Shown here: positions 23,791-33,693 of the stretch, piece by piece
How positions within the stretch are numbered: position 1 is the first letter of the stretch
Layout of the letters: every line of letters starts with the position of its first letter
Source: Albitalea sp966211955
Lineage (GTDB): Bacteria; Pseudomonadota; Gammaproteobacteria; Burkholderiales; Burkholderiaceae_C
Assembly: GCA_966211955.1 (NCBI GenBank)
Contig: CBIHOF010000010.1
Location: forward strand, 62,001-126,000
Reading direction: 5' to 3'
Length of the DNA: 64,000 nucleotides
Position numbers and translations under genes: made by a program
The notes under the pieces: generated by a model
Databases searched by the model: none
Told to the model about the DNA's origin: nothing
Seen by the model: the letters and a program-made list of their open reading frames with translations, nothing else

Positions 23791-25086
23791 TCACTCGGGC
23801 AGCAACTTGCGCAGCTCATTTGCCTGCGCCGGGGCCACGGGCGTGCCGCTGTTGTCCCACGCCACGCGGATGTAGGTGACGACCGCGGCCACCTCGTCGT
23901 CGTTGAGGATGTGGCTGAACGGCGGCATGCCGTGCGGGCGCGGGTTCTTCTTGGTGCCCGGCGCGTAGCCGCCGTTGAGCACCATGCGGATGGAGTTCAC
24001 CGGCGACGCCATGGTGATGGACCGGTTGCCCGCCAGCGGCGGATACGCCGGCGTGTGGCCCTTGCCCTCGTCGCCATGGCACATCGCGCACTGCATCGCA
24101 TACACCTTGCGGCCCATCTCCATCACCGCCGGGTTGACCAGCCTTGCCTGGCTGGTCGGCGGTGGTTCTGAATCGCGCTGAGGCAGGGCCTTGAGGTAGA
24201 CAGCCATCGCCTTCACGTCGTCGTCGCTCAGGTACTGCAGGCTGTTGTAGACCACCTCGGCCATCGGCCCGTAGGTGGTGCCGCGGTGCGAGGCGCCGAC
24301 CTGCAGCAGGTCGGCAATGTCCTGGATCTCCCAGTCGCCGAGGCCGGCCTCGCGGTTGGACGTGAGCGAGGGTGCGTACCAGTTCTGGTTGGGGATCATG
24401 CCGCCCTCGAAGGCCTTGGATTCGCTCGAGCCGCCCAGCGCATTGATGGCGGTGTGGCACATCGCGCAGTGGCCCAGGCCCTGCACGAGGTAGGCGCCGC
24501 GGTTCCACTGATCGCTCTGCTTGCTGTCGGCCTTGTACTCGCCTTCCTTGAAGTACAGCGTGCGCCAGCCGAGCAGCAGGTCGCGGTTGTTGAACGGGAA
24601 CTGCAGCTCGTGCGGCCGGTTTGGCTGCTTCACCGGCGCCACCGACATCAGGTACGCAAAGATGGCGTCGGAGTCGTCGCGCGTGACCTTGGTGTACGAG
24701 GCGAAGGGCATCGCCGGGTACAGCAGCGTGCCGTTCTTGGAGACGCCGGTGTGCATCATCCGGTAGAAGTCATCGGCGGTCCATTGGCCGATGCCTGTCT
24801 CGTCGTCGGGCGTGATGTTGGGAACGTAGAGCGCGCCGAAGGGCGTCACCATCGGCCGGCCGCCGGCAAAGGGCTTGCCGTTGGGCGTCGTGTGGCAGGC
24901 CACGCAATCACCGGCGCGCGCGAGGTATTCGCCGCGGTTGATGACGAGCGTGGTCGGGTTCGCGGCGACCGCATTCGGGTTGACAGGCAGGGCGCCGGGG
25001 TGCATCCAGAACACGATGCCGAGCGCGCCGATGGCCAGCACCGCCAGGCCGAGCAGCAGCGCCAAGCCGAGCCGCGCCTTGCTCAT
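23791..25086 (-). CDS. Membrane-anchored trihaem cytochrome c
   Basis: A 431-residue protein with an N-terminal hydrophobic anchor (LGLALLLGLAVLAIGALGIV) and three cytochrome c domains marked by CVACH (about residue 62), CAMCH (about 220) and CAMCH (about 340). This layout is that of the cytochrome subunit of membrane alcohol, gluconate and other periplasmic dehydrogenases, which passes electrons to quinone or oxidase. Here it sits inside the ba3 oxidase cluster and near a PQQ alcohol dehydrogenase, so it may be an electron entry point; the partner is not defined. ATG overlaps the stop of the preceding dihaem cytochrome gene. Confidence 0.9.
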   Translation of the reverse strand: MSKARLGLALLLGLAVLAIGALGIVFWMHPGALPVNPNAVAANPTTLVINRGEYLARAGDCVACHTTPNGKPFAGGRPMVTPFGALYVPNITPDDETGIGQWTADDFYRMMHTGVSKNGTLLYPAMPFASYTKVTRDDSDAIFAYLMSVAPVKQPNRPHELQFPFNNRDLLLGWRTLYFKEGEYKADSKQSDQWNRGAYLVQGLGHCAMCHTAINALGGSSESKAFEGGMIPNQNWYAPSLTSNREAGLGDWEIQDIADLLQVGASHRGTTYGPMAEVVYNSLQYLSDDDVKAMAVYLKALPQRDSEPPPTSQARLVNPAVMEMGRKVYAMQCAMCHGDEGKGHTPAYPPLAGNRSITMASPVNSIRMVLNGGYAPGTKKNPRPHGMPPFSHILNDDEVAAVVTYIRVAWDNSGTPVAPAQANELRKLLPE

Positions 25087-25799
25087 CGCTGGCTCCCGCA
25101 GGCGAAGGGCATGCGCACGAGGTTGGAGGATTCCGGCGATGGGTCCTTGGGTGCGGGCTGCTGCGACAGCCACCCCGCCACCGCGGTGATGTCGCTGTCG
25201 GACAGGCGGGTGGCGATGCGCTTCATGCAGTCGGGCTCGGCGGCGTGCCGGTCGCCCACCCGCCAGCGCGTGAGCTGGGCCACGATGTAGGTCGGCCGCA
25301 AGCCCACGAGCCCGGGGATGCCGGGCTCCATGCCGGTGAGCCCGGTGCCATGGCAGGCCACGCAGGCGGGGATGCCCTTGGCAGGGTCGCCGGCGCTCAC
25401 CAAGGTCTTGCCGCGCGATGCGGCCGCTTGATCGGCAGGCGCCGCGTCCTGCGCCGCAAATGGAGGGCGCTGCTTCGCGAAGTGCTCGGCGATCTCACGC
25501 AGGTAGCTGTCGGGCAGGTAGGCCACCAGGTAGTTCATCGGCGGATACCGCCGATTGCCATCGCGAAACGCCACCAGCTGGTTGTACAGATAGCCGGCGG
25601 GCTTGCCGGCGATGCGCGGGTAATAGCCGTTGTTCGTGCCCTGGCCGCGTTGGCCGTGGCAGGTCACGCAGCCCTGGACACGGGCTTCGATGGAGTCGAC
25701 ATCCTTGAAGGCGGGCACTGCGTCCGACTGCGCCCGCGCTTCTGCACCGGCCATCACAAGCACGGTGAAGAAGACAACGATGGGTCCCGTGCGCATCAT
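25083..25799 (-). CDS. Periplasmic dihaem cytochrome c4-like protein
   Basis: About 238 residues, a signal peptide ending near AEARAQ, then two cytochrome c domains with CVTCH and CVACH. A later RRYPPMNYLVAYL segment supplies a candidate Met ligand. Typical of cytochrome c4. The double ATG at 25799/25796 is chosen because the signal peptide starts there. First gene of the ba3 oxidase operon. A 17-bp inverted repeat, TGCATC-CTAGC-GATGCA, lies 20 bases before the start (25820-25836) and could be an operator. Confidence 0.88.
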   Translation of the reverse strand: MMRTGPIVVFFTVLVMAGAEARAQSDAVPAFKDVDSIEARVQGCVTCHGQRGQGTNNGYYPRIAGKPAGYLYNQLVAFRDGNRRYPPMNYLVAYLPDSYLREIAEHFAKQRPPFAAQDAAPADQAAASRGKTLVSAGDPAKGIPACVACHGTGLTGMEPGIPGLVGLRPTYIVAQLTRWRVGDRHAAEPDCMKRIATRLSDSDITAVAGWLSQQPAPKDPSPESSNLVRMPFACGSQR

Positions 25800-25863
25800 G
25801 GATTGGTCAGTGGGTCCGCTGCATCCTAGCGATGCAAACGCCAAGTGATCCGAATGCCCCTTC

Positions 25864-25910
25864 TGCTCCATGCGGCCACTGCTCCATCGCGTGACACCTG
25901 TTCCATGCGG
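25864..25910. promoter_or_regulatory. Upstream activator sites for the aldehyde/alcohol dehydrogenase operon
   Basis: Three TG(C/T)TCCA elements occur at 25864, 25880 and 25899. The middle one, TGCTCCATCGCGTGACA, matches the sequence 38878-38894 upstream of pqqA at 15 of 17 positions. It lies about 96 bp upstream of the sigma54 promoter, the usual distance for an enhancer site. The AcoR-like activator encoded at 38940-41039 is the obvious candidate to bind it. Confidence 0.55.
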
Positions 25911-25991
25911 GCGCTGCAGGCAAGCGATCGTTGACCATCAAACCGCGGGTTTGAACGGAGCAAATGCCCCTTCAGGAGTCGAGAGTGTCGA

Positions 25992-26007
25992 TGGCATGGT
26001 CATTGCG
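25992..26007 (+). promoter_or_regulatory. Sigma54 promoter, aldehyde dehydrogenase operon
   Basis: TGGCAT-GGTCA-TTGC matches the -24/-12 consensus TGGCAC-N5-TTGCA, with GG and GC exactly 10 bases apart. It is 52 bases upstream of the gene start. Confidence 0.78.
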
Positions 26008-26058
26008 GAATGGGCCACGTGTTCCAACGTCGTTCCAATCAACCGCAGGAGACTGTCC

Positions 26059-27579
<1,521 letters not shown>

Positions 27580-27627
27580 CGCCGCGACAACACCCGACCC
27601 ACACCTGCAAGACCGACGCGCAGTGCA

Positions 27628-27643
27628 CCGCCCCCAAGGGCGG
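27628..27643 (+). other. GC-rich hairpin between ald and adh
   Basis: Stem CCGCCC/GGGCGG with a CCAA loop in the 100-base gap between the two dehydrogenase genes. No T-run follows. It could stabilise or process the mRNA. Confidence 0.35.
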
Positions 27644-27679
27644 GGCGGGTGCCTGCGCGCATCCTTCGAGGAGACACCC

Positions 27680-29494
27680 ATGAGACTCAAGCTTTCGACT
27701 GCTCTCGTCTGCGCGGCAGTCGCATCGATGGCGGCACATGCCGCCGTGACCGACGAGATGATCGAGCACGAAGCCACCGCCACCGGCAACATCCTGAGCT
27801 GGGGGCTGAACACCCAGGGCCAGCGCTATTCGCCGCTCAAGCAGGTCAACACCCAGACCGTGGGCAAGCTCGCGCCGGTGTGGGCCTTTTCCTTCGGGGG
27901 CGAGAAGCAGCGCGGCCAGGAATCGCAGCCGGTGATCCACAACGGCAAGATGTTCGTGACCGCGTCGTACTCGCGCATCTTTGCGCTGGACGCGACCACG
28001 GGCAAGAAGATCTGGAAGTACGAGCACCGCCTGCCAGAAGGCATCATGCCGTGCTGCGACGTGGTGAACCGCGGCGCCGCGCTCTACGACAAGCTCGTGA
28101 TCTTCGCGACGCTCGATGCGCAGCTCGTGGCGCTCGACCAGGACACCGGCGACGTGGTCTGGAAGGAAAAGATCGACGACTACAAGGCGGGCTACTCGGC
28201 GACTGCAGCGCCCATCATCGCCAACGGGCTGATCCTCACCGGCGTGTCCGGGGGCGAGTTCGGCGTGGTGGGCCGCGTGGAAGCGCGCGATGCCAAGACG
28301 GGCCGCCTGGTGTGGGTGCGCCCGACGGTCGAAGGCCACATGGGCTACACCTTCGATGCCGACGGCACCAGGCACGACAACGGAATCTCCGGCACGACCA
28401 ACCAAAGCTGGCCGGGCGACCTGTGGAAGACGGGTGGCGCGGCCACCTGGCTGGGCGGCACCTACGACAACAAGACGGGGCTCGCCTACTTCGGCACCGG
28501 CAACCCGGCGCCTTGGAACAGCCATCTGCGCAAAGGCGACAACCTCTTCTCGTGCTCCACCGTCGCCATCGACGTGAAGACCGGGCAGATCAAGTGGCAC
28601 TACCAGAGCACGCCCAACGACGGCTGGGATTTCGACGGCGTGAACGAGTTCGTCACCTTCGACATGGACGGCCACCGCGTGGGCGGCAAGGCCGATCGCA
28701 ACGGCTTCTTCTACGTGAACGATGCGAACACGGGGCAACTGCTCAACGCGTTCCCGTTCGTCAAGAAGATCACCTGGGCCAGCAGCATCGACCTCAAGAC
28801 CGGCCGCCCCAACTACATCGAAGCAAGCCGCCCCGGTGACCCGACGGCGGCCGCTGATGGCAAGAAGGGCAGTTCGATCTTCAATGCACCGAGCTTCCTC
28901 GGTGGCAAGAACCAGATGCCCATGGCCTACAGCCCCGACACGAAGCTGTTCTACGTGCCGGCCAACGAATGGGGCATGGAGATCTGGAACGAACCCGTCG
29001 CCTACAAGAAGGGCGCGGCGTATCTCGGCGCGGGCTTCACCATCAAGACGGTGAACGACGACTACATCGGCGCCCTGCGCGCGGTGGACCCGAAGAGCGG
29101 AAAGATCGTCTGGGAGGTGAAGAACTCGGCGCCGCTGTGGGGCGGTGTGCTCACCACCGGCGGCAACCTCGTTTTCTGGGGCACCCCCGAGGGCTACCTG
29201 AAGGCCGCGGACGCGAAGACCGGCAAGGTGGTCTGGGAGTTCCAGACAGGGTCGGGCGTTGTCGCACCGCCTGTGACCTGGCAGCAAGGCGGCGAGCAGT
29301 ACGTGAGCGTCGTGTCCGGCTGGGGCGGCGCGGTGCCGCTGTGGGGCGGGGAAGTGGCCAAGAAGGTCAACTTCCTGGAGCAGGGCGGCATGGTGTGGGT
29401 CTTCAAGATCCCGAAGGGCGAAGGCGCGACGCGCTCGGCGGCGGATGCGAAGCCTGCGAAGGGCAAGGTGGAAAAGGTCGCGAAGGCGAGCTGA
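27680..29494 (+). CDS. PQQ alcohol dehydrogenase, lanthanide type (PedH/ExaF-like)
   Basis: A 604-residue periplasmic quinoprotein of the ethanol dehydrogenase (ExaA/PedE/PedH) group with a signal peptide (cleaved near AHAA). Eight-bladed propeller repeats are visible (ALDATTGKKIW, ALDQDTGDVVW, AADAKTGKVVWEF). The adjacent cysteines Cys125-Cys126 (MPCCDV) form the disulfide ring next to PQQ. The catalytic base is Asp317 in WDFDG. Two residues on is Asp319: calcium enzymes have Ala or Ser there, whereas XoxF, ExaF and PedH have the Asp that coordinates a lanthanide. A rare-earth-dependent enzyme is therefore predicted. A ribosome site GAGGAGA precedes the ATG. Confidence 0.93.
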   Translation: MRLKLSTALVCAAVASMAAHAAVTDEMIEHEATATGNILSWGLNTQGQRYSPLKQVNTQTVGKLAPVWAFSFGGEKQRGQESQPVIHNGKMFVTASYSRIFALDATTGKKIWKYEHRLPEGIMPCCDVVNRGAALYDKLVIFATLDAQLVALDQDTGDVVWKEKIDDYKAGYSATAAPIIANGLILTGVSGGEFGVVGRVEARDAKTGRLVWVRPTVEGHMGYTFDADGTRHDNGISGTTNQSWPGDLWKTGGAATWLGGTYDNKTGLAYFGTGNPAPWNSHLRKGDNLFSCSTVAIDVKTGQIKWHYQSTPNDGWDFDGVNEFVTFDMDGHRVGGKADRNGFFYVNDANTGQLLNAFPFVKKITWASSIDLKTGRPNYIEASRPGDPTAAADGKKGSSIFNAPSFLGGKNQMPMAYSPDTKLFYVPANEWGMEIWNEPVAYKKGAAYLGAGFTIKTVNDDYIGALRAVDPKSGKIVWEVKNSAPLWGGVLTTGGNLVFWGTPEGYLKAADAKTGKVVWEFQTGSGVVAPPVTWQQGGEQYVSVVSGWGGAVPLWGGEVAKKVNFLEQGGMVWVFKIPKGEGATRSAADAKPAKGKVEKVAKAS

Positions 29495-29517
29495 GCTTCC
29501 GCGCCCCCCGGTCTGCT

Positions 29518-29539
29518 CCCTCTCCCCGGGGGGAGAGGG
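29518..29539. repeat. GC-rich inverted repeat after the alcohol dehydrogenase gene
   Basis: Near-perfect palindrome CCCTCTCCCC-GG-GGGGAGAGGG. No T-run follows, so it is more like a REP-type or mRNA-stabilising hairpin than an intrinsic terminator. It lies 24 bases after the stop of the dehydrogenase gene. Confidence 0.55.
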
Positions 29540-29565
29540 GACTGTGCATATCATTGGAGACAGAA

Positions 29566-29883
29566 GTGAAAGACACGACCCGCCGCATCTTCATCGTTCG
29601 CGCCGCCTGTGCCGGCGTCACACTGGCCTCACCGTTCGCCGCTCAGGCTGCCACGCGCGTCGACGAATCGGACGAAACAGCCGTCGCCCTCGGCTACCGC
29701 CACGACACGACCAAGGTCGACAAGCAACGCTATCCCAAGCACGCCACCGACCAGCATTGCGGCAACTGCAGCTTCTTCCAGGGGGCCGCGACCGATGAGT
29801 GGGGCGGCTGCGCGATGTTCGGCCGCAAGCACATCGCGGCGCGCGGCTGGTGCGGTGCGTGGGCGAAGAAGCCGGGCGCATGA
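29566..29883 (+). CDS. High-potential iron-sulfur protein (HiPIP)
   Basis: A 105-residue exported Fe-S electron carrier. Four cluster cysteines at 65, 68, 82 and 96 (HCGNC, GGCAMF, RGWCGAW) give the HiPIP spacing C-x2-C-x13-C-x13-C. The N-terminus TTRRIFIVRAACAGVTLASPFAAQA is a twin-arginine-type signal, as usual for HiPIPs that fold in the cytoplasm. The start is a GTG at 29566 preceded by GGAGA. Position behind the PQQ dehydrogenase suggests it carries electrons in the periplasm. Its stop overlaps the next ATG (ATGA). Confidence 0.93.
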   Translation: MKDTTRRIFIVRAACAGVTLASPFAAQAATRVDESDETAVALGYRHDTTKVDKQRYPKHATDQHCGNCSFFQGAATDEWGGCAMFGRKHIAARGWCGAWAKKPGA

Positions 29884-30569
29884 AATCCGGTCTGGCGCTC
29901 TGCGCGGCGGCGGCGCTGTGTGCAGCGCCATGGCCCGCGGCCGTGCGCGCCAACGATCGACCGTTTCTGCAGACCTCTAGCGCGGCTGCGGAAGAAGACG
30001 ACGATCGCGTGTGGGCCGTCGAGGCCTGGTGGCAGCGCGTCGGCACGCAGCGCGTGTTCACCATCGCGCCGGAGTACGCCTTCGATCCTGTCAACTCCAT
30101 CCAGCTCGAAATCACCCGCGGCAGCGACAGCGCGCGCAGCGTGGAGCTGGAGCTCAAGCACCTCTTCAACCACATCGCCCGCGATGGCTGGGGCTGGGGC
30201 ATCGATGTGTCGCTCGCAGCCTCGCGCGAAGAAGACACCGGCTGGCAGCAGAGCCTGTCCATCAAAGTACCGTGGTCGGTCCCGCTGCGAGACGGCGACG
30301 CGATGCTCCACGTGAACGCCGGCGTGCAGAAGCAGCGCGACGAGCGCTGTGAATGGGTCGGCTCGCTGGCCTTCGAGCACAAGCTGCCATGGCGCACCAG
30401 CGTGTTCGTGGAGCTCGGCCGCGAAGACCGGCAGACCTTGCGGCACGTGGGCGCACGGCATTGGATTCAGCGCGACAAGCTGGCGGTGGATGTGTCGGTT
30501 CAGCAGCTGCGCACTGGCACGGACAAGGCCAGCGGCGTGGTGGTCGGGTTGGCCTGGTACGACTTGTAG
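29880..30569 (+). CDS. Exported beta-rich protein of unknown function
   Basis: A 229-residue protein with a signal peptide (LALCAAAALCAAPWPAAVRA). The mature part has many alternating aromatic/charged strands (RVFTIAPEYAFDPVNSIQLEITRG; SLSIKVPWSVPLRDGDAMLHVN; LAVDVSVQQLRTG) and ends in an aromatic residue cluster GLAWYDL. That pattern is consistent with a small outer-membrane beta-barrel or a periplasmic beta-sandwich, but no family is recognised. Overlaps the HiPIP gene by 4 bases, so it is co-expressed with it. Terminal gene of the plus-strand operon. Confidence 0.7.
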   Translation: MKSGLALCAAAALCAAPWPAAVRANDRPFLQTSSAAAEEDDDRVWAVEAWWQRVGTQRVFTIAPEYAFDPVNSIQLEITRGSDSARSVELELKHLFNHIARDGWGWGIDVSLAASREEDTGWQQSLSIKVPWSVPLRDGDAMLHVNAGVQKQRDERCEWVGSLAFEHKLPWRTSVFVELGREDRQTLRHVGARHWIQRDKLAVDVSVQQLRTGTDKASGVVVGLAWYDL

Positions 30570-30662
30570 TGCTGGTTGATTTCCGTTCGGGCTGAGGCTG
30601 TCGAAGCCTGCGCCGTGCATGAGCGGCACGTCGACAAGCTCGGTGCGAACGGTGTGTGAACG

Positions 30663-31634
30663 TCAGCCTGGCCCGCGCGCCAGGCCCTGCCGCTCCACGG
30701 CACGACCTTCTGCCGCAAACGCTTCACGCATGCTGCGGCCATAGTCGGCACTGTCCAGGTAGGCCAGCTCCTGGTCGAACTTCGCCAGCTCGGCGACATG
30801 CACCGGGTCGAACAAAGCCGTCTTGAAGGCATCGTGCAGCGTGCGCACGATTGCAGCAGGCATGCCCCGCGGACCGGCCAGACCATAGGGCGACATCGCC
30901 ACGATGCCGTGGCCCAGTTCGCGCATGGTGGGCACGTCAGGCCAACGGTGCGTGCGTTGCGCGCCAAACGTCGCGAGCAGACGCAACCGGCCGGCATCGA
31001 CGAAGGGCGCGAAGCCGTTGGAGTTGACGCCGGCCATCACCTGGCCCGAAGACAACGCCACCATCTGCTCGGCCGTGCCCTTGTACGGCACGTGGATGTA
31101 GCTCAGGCCATGGCGCGCGAAGAGATCGTCGAGCACAGTGTGCGGCGTGGTGCCGACGCCGTTGGTGGCGATGGTCAGCTCGCCAGGGCGGGCGGCGGCG
31201 AAGGCAAGGAGGTCGTCGATCGAGCGCAGAGGGCTCGCGGCAGGCACGAGCACCCCGAAGGTCACGCCACTGATCTGCAGGATCGGCGTCGTGTCGCGGA
31301 TCGGGTCCCAGTTGAGCTTCTGCAGATGCGGCGCGCGGAACACCGTCGCCGGTATCTGGGCGATGGTGTGGCCGTCGGGCTGCGCCTGCTGCAAGACGGG
31401 CATGGCGAGCGTGCCGGCCGCGCCGCCGCGGTTTTCGACGATGACTTTCTGGCCGAGCTGGCGGCCAGCAAGATCGGCCAGCAGGCGCAGCGTGACGTCG
31501 GTGGCGCCGCCTGCGGGCCACGGCACCCACAGGGCGATTGGCCGCTCGCGAAAGCCATCCGTGCGCGCTTGCGCATGAGCCCACGGCGTGGCCACGCTTG
31601 CCAGCGCCTGCGCAATGAACGCGCGCCGCTTCAT
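30663..31634 (-). CDS. TctC/Bug-type periplasmic binding protein
   Basis: A 323-residue tripartite-tricarboxylate-transporter receptor (Bug family). Seen: a signal peptide (twin Arg MKRRAFIAQALASVATPWAHA), PIALWVPWPAGGATDVTLRLLA, VENRGGAAGTLAM and YIHVPYKGTAEQMVAL. No TctA/TctB membrane partners lie nearby. Its ATG overlaps the stop of the ABC permease gene, making it the last gene of the long pqq-linked operon. The ligand could be a carboxylic acid product of alcohol oxidation; not proven. Confidence 0.9.
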   Translation of the reverse strand: MKRRAFIAQALASVATPWAHAQARTDGFRERPIALWVPWPAGGATDVTLRLLADLAGRQLGQKVIVENRGGAAGTLAMPVLQQAQPDGHTIAQIPATVFRAPHLQKLNWDPIRDTTPILQISGVTFGVLVPAASPLRSIDDLLAFAAARPGELTIATNGVGTTPHTVLDDLFARHGLSYIHVPYKGTAEQMVALSSGQVMAGVNSNGFAPFVDAGRLRLLATFGAQRTHRWPDVPTMRELGHGIVAMSPYGLAGPRGMPAAIVRTLHDAFKTALFDPVHVAELAKFDQELAYLDSADYGRSMREAFAAEGRAVERQGLARGPG

Positions 31635-32518
31635 GCCGAACCACGCTTCGACAGTTGACCGAAACCACGCTGCGGGTCGTAGCCGCGGCAGGCCAGCGCA
31701 AAGCACACGGCAAGCGTTCCCAGCACCACCCAGGGCGCGATGCCCGGGTCCTTGCCATGCAGCGCGAACCGGATCCACTCCACCGCATGCGTGAAGGGGT
31801 TGCACTGCGCGGCGCGCCACACCCAGGTCGCGCCGGACTCTTCCAGCTTCCACAGCGGGTAGAGCGCAGTCGACAGGAAGTACATCGGGAAGATGACGAA
31901 GTTCATCGTGCCGGCGAAGTTCTCGAGTTGCCGCACGTACACCGACAGCAGCAGTCCGAGCGATGCGAGCATGAGTGCTGCGCCAAGCGTGGCGACGATG
32001 GCATGCAGCAGCGCCGCGAAGTGCATGGGCAGCGTGGTGCCCAGCAGCGCCGCCACCGCGACGAAGGCCAGCACCTGCAACATGCTGAGCAGCGCCGTTG
32101 CAAGCAGGCGGGACAGCAGGAGCCACCACCGTGGCAGCGGCGCGATGAGCAGCAGTCGCATCAAGCCCATCTCACGGTCGTAGACCATGGCCAGCGACGA
32201 CTGCATGCCGTTGAAGAGCAGCACCATGCCGATCAGCCCGGGGGCGATGTAGAGGTCGTAGGGGACGTAGGTGTCGTAGGGCTCGACGATGGACACGCCG
32301 AACACATTGCGAAACCCCGCGGCGAAGACAGCCAGCCACAACACGGGGCGGACGAGCGCGGCGATGAGCCGGCCCTTTTGCCGGGTGAACTTCAGCAGCT
32401 CCCGCGAGACGATGGCACGCATGCCGAGCAACGCGTGGGCGACGGCGCCGCGTCGGCCGCACGTTGCAGTGGGCTCGCCGACGGGCGCAGCGAGCGGATC
32501 TTGCAGGGTCACTGTCAC
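31631..32518 (-). CDS. ABC-2 type permease linked to PQQ catabolism
   Basis: A 295-residue membrane protein with six hydrophobic segments and the ABC-2 permease signature near the C-terminal half (NFVIFPMYFLSTALYPLW). It belongs with the ATP-binding, binding-protein and propeller genes upstream, the set often called the PQQ-dependent catabolism-associated ABC system. The Pseudomonas putida PedA1A2BC and methylobacterial Lut systems, implicated in lanthanide uptake, are of this kind. The GTG start at 32518 overlaps the previous stop and has AAGGAGG upstream. Confidence 0.87.
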   Translation of the reverse strand: MTVTLQDPLAAPVGEPTATCGRRGAVAHALLGMRAIVSRELLKFTRQKGRLIAALVRPVLWLAVFAAGFRNVFGVSIVEPYDTYVPYDLYIAPGLIGMVLLFNGMQSSLAMVYDREMGLMRLLLIAPLPRWWLLLSRLLATALLSMLQVLAFVAVAALLGTTLPMHFAALLHAIVATLGAALMLASLGLLLSVYVRQLENFAGTMNFVIFPMYFLSTALYPLWKLEESGATWVWRAAQCNPFTHAVEWIRFALHGKDPGIAPWVVLGTLAVCFALACRGYDPQRGFGQLSKRGSA

Positions 32519-33693
32519 GGCGCCTCCTTGCATGCGGACTCCGCCGCGTCAGTGCCCAAGGTGTCCAGCACGTTCTTCGGATGCATCACGCCTTCGACCG
32601 GCGCGGTCGCGATCACGCCCACGCCATCTGTCAGCAGCATGGGCTGGCGCAGCTGATGGTCCCAGCCACGAAAGCTCAGGCGCACGCCCTTGAATCCGTC
32701 GAGCGTGAAGTCCGGGCGCGCCAGGGACTTGAGCAGGCGCTGTGCAGACGGCGCGGCGCTGTCTTCGAGCGCGGCCTGCAACACGGCCTTGGTTGCCATG
32801 TAGGCCGCCCAGTCGCTGCTCGTCATCGGACGCTGCGCGGCACGCGCAAAGCGGTGCGCCAGCTGCGGTGCGCCGTAGCGTTCGAAGTGCGGCGCCCACG
32901 CTTCGGCCACCAGGCCGGCATCGCCCACCACCGGCCGCGGCAAGGCCGTTCGGTAGGGCAGGCCACGAGCAAACTCGCCGTCCCTGTCGATCACCCAGAC
33001 GGCGTCGTATTCGCCACCCGCCGCCACGCCCGTGAGCAGCAGCGGATTCGACAGGTCCCGCTCCCGCGGGTCGGTCGAGAGCTTGAACGGGCGCACGGCG
33101 ACGGTCTTCAGGCCGAAACGCTTGATGGCGGCCTGGACGACAGCCAGGCGCGACGCGTCGTCGGCGCCCGGACCATGCAGCACCAACACACGTTGCCAGC
33201 GGCGCGCGAGCAGGCTCTGGGCCAGCGCATCGGCGCGCATGCGCTCGGTGGGCAAGGTGTGGAAGAGATGAGGCAGGCAGGCCTGCTGCCGCGTGCCTTC
33301 GGTGCTGTCACCCACGTTGAGCAACGGGATGCCGGCGACGGGTGCAGCGGACACGACCCAGGCGGCGGGCAAGTCGAGCACCACGGCAGCCGCTCCACCA
33401 TGTGACCACTGCTGCAAGCTGCCGCGGGCTTCATCCGCACTGTGCACCTCGCGCATCTCGATGGTGACGAGCAGCTTGGCTGCGTCGAGCTGAAACTGGC
33501 TTTCCCTGACCGCCATCTGCACCGCCGCCGTTGCCGAGCCGCCGGGTTGGAATGGGTAGGCCAGGGCGATGCGCTGCGGGTCGCGGCGCTCGTCGTCGGC
33601 GCGCTGCAGCACGCCCAGCGTCAGGCTGGCGGCCGACGCGCCGGCGGCGAACAGCAACGCCGCCCAGCCGATGACGACGCGCCTGTCAATCAT
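32515..33693 (-). CDS. PQQ-catabolism-associated ABC substrate-binding protein
   Basis: A 392-residue exported protein with a signal peptide (VIGWAALLFAAGASA) and a branched-chain-type periplasmic binding fold (ADALAQSLLARRWQRVLVLHG; YDAVWVIDRDGEF). The family is the ABC binding protein found next to PQQ-dependent alcohol pathways. Overlaps the propeller gene by 8 bases upstream and the permease gene by 4 bases downstream. Its ligand is unknown; lanthanide complexes or PQQ-related compounds are plausible given the operon. Confidence 0.87.
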   Translation of the reverse strand: MIDRRVVIGWAALLFAAGASAASLTLGVLQRADDERRDPQRIALAYPFQPGGSATAAVQMAVRESQFQLDAAKLLVTIEMREVHSADEARGSLQQWSHGGAAAVVLDLPAAWVVSAAPVAGIPLLNVGDSTEGTRQQACLPHLFHTLPTERMRADALAQSLLARRWQRVLVLHGPGADDASRLAVVQAAIKRFGLKTVAVRPFKLSTDPRERDLSNPLLLTGVAAGGEYDAVWVIDRDGEFARGLPYRTALPRPVVGDAGLVAEAWAPHFERYGAPQLAHRFARAAQRPMTSSDWAAYMATKAVLQAALEDSAAPSAQRLLKSLARPDFTLDGFKGVRLSFRGWDHQLRQPMLLTDGVGVIATAPVEGVMHPKNVLDTLGTDAAESACKEAP

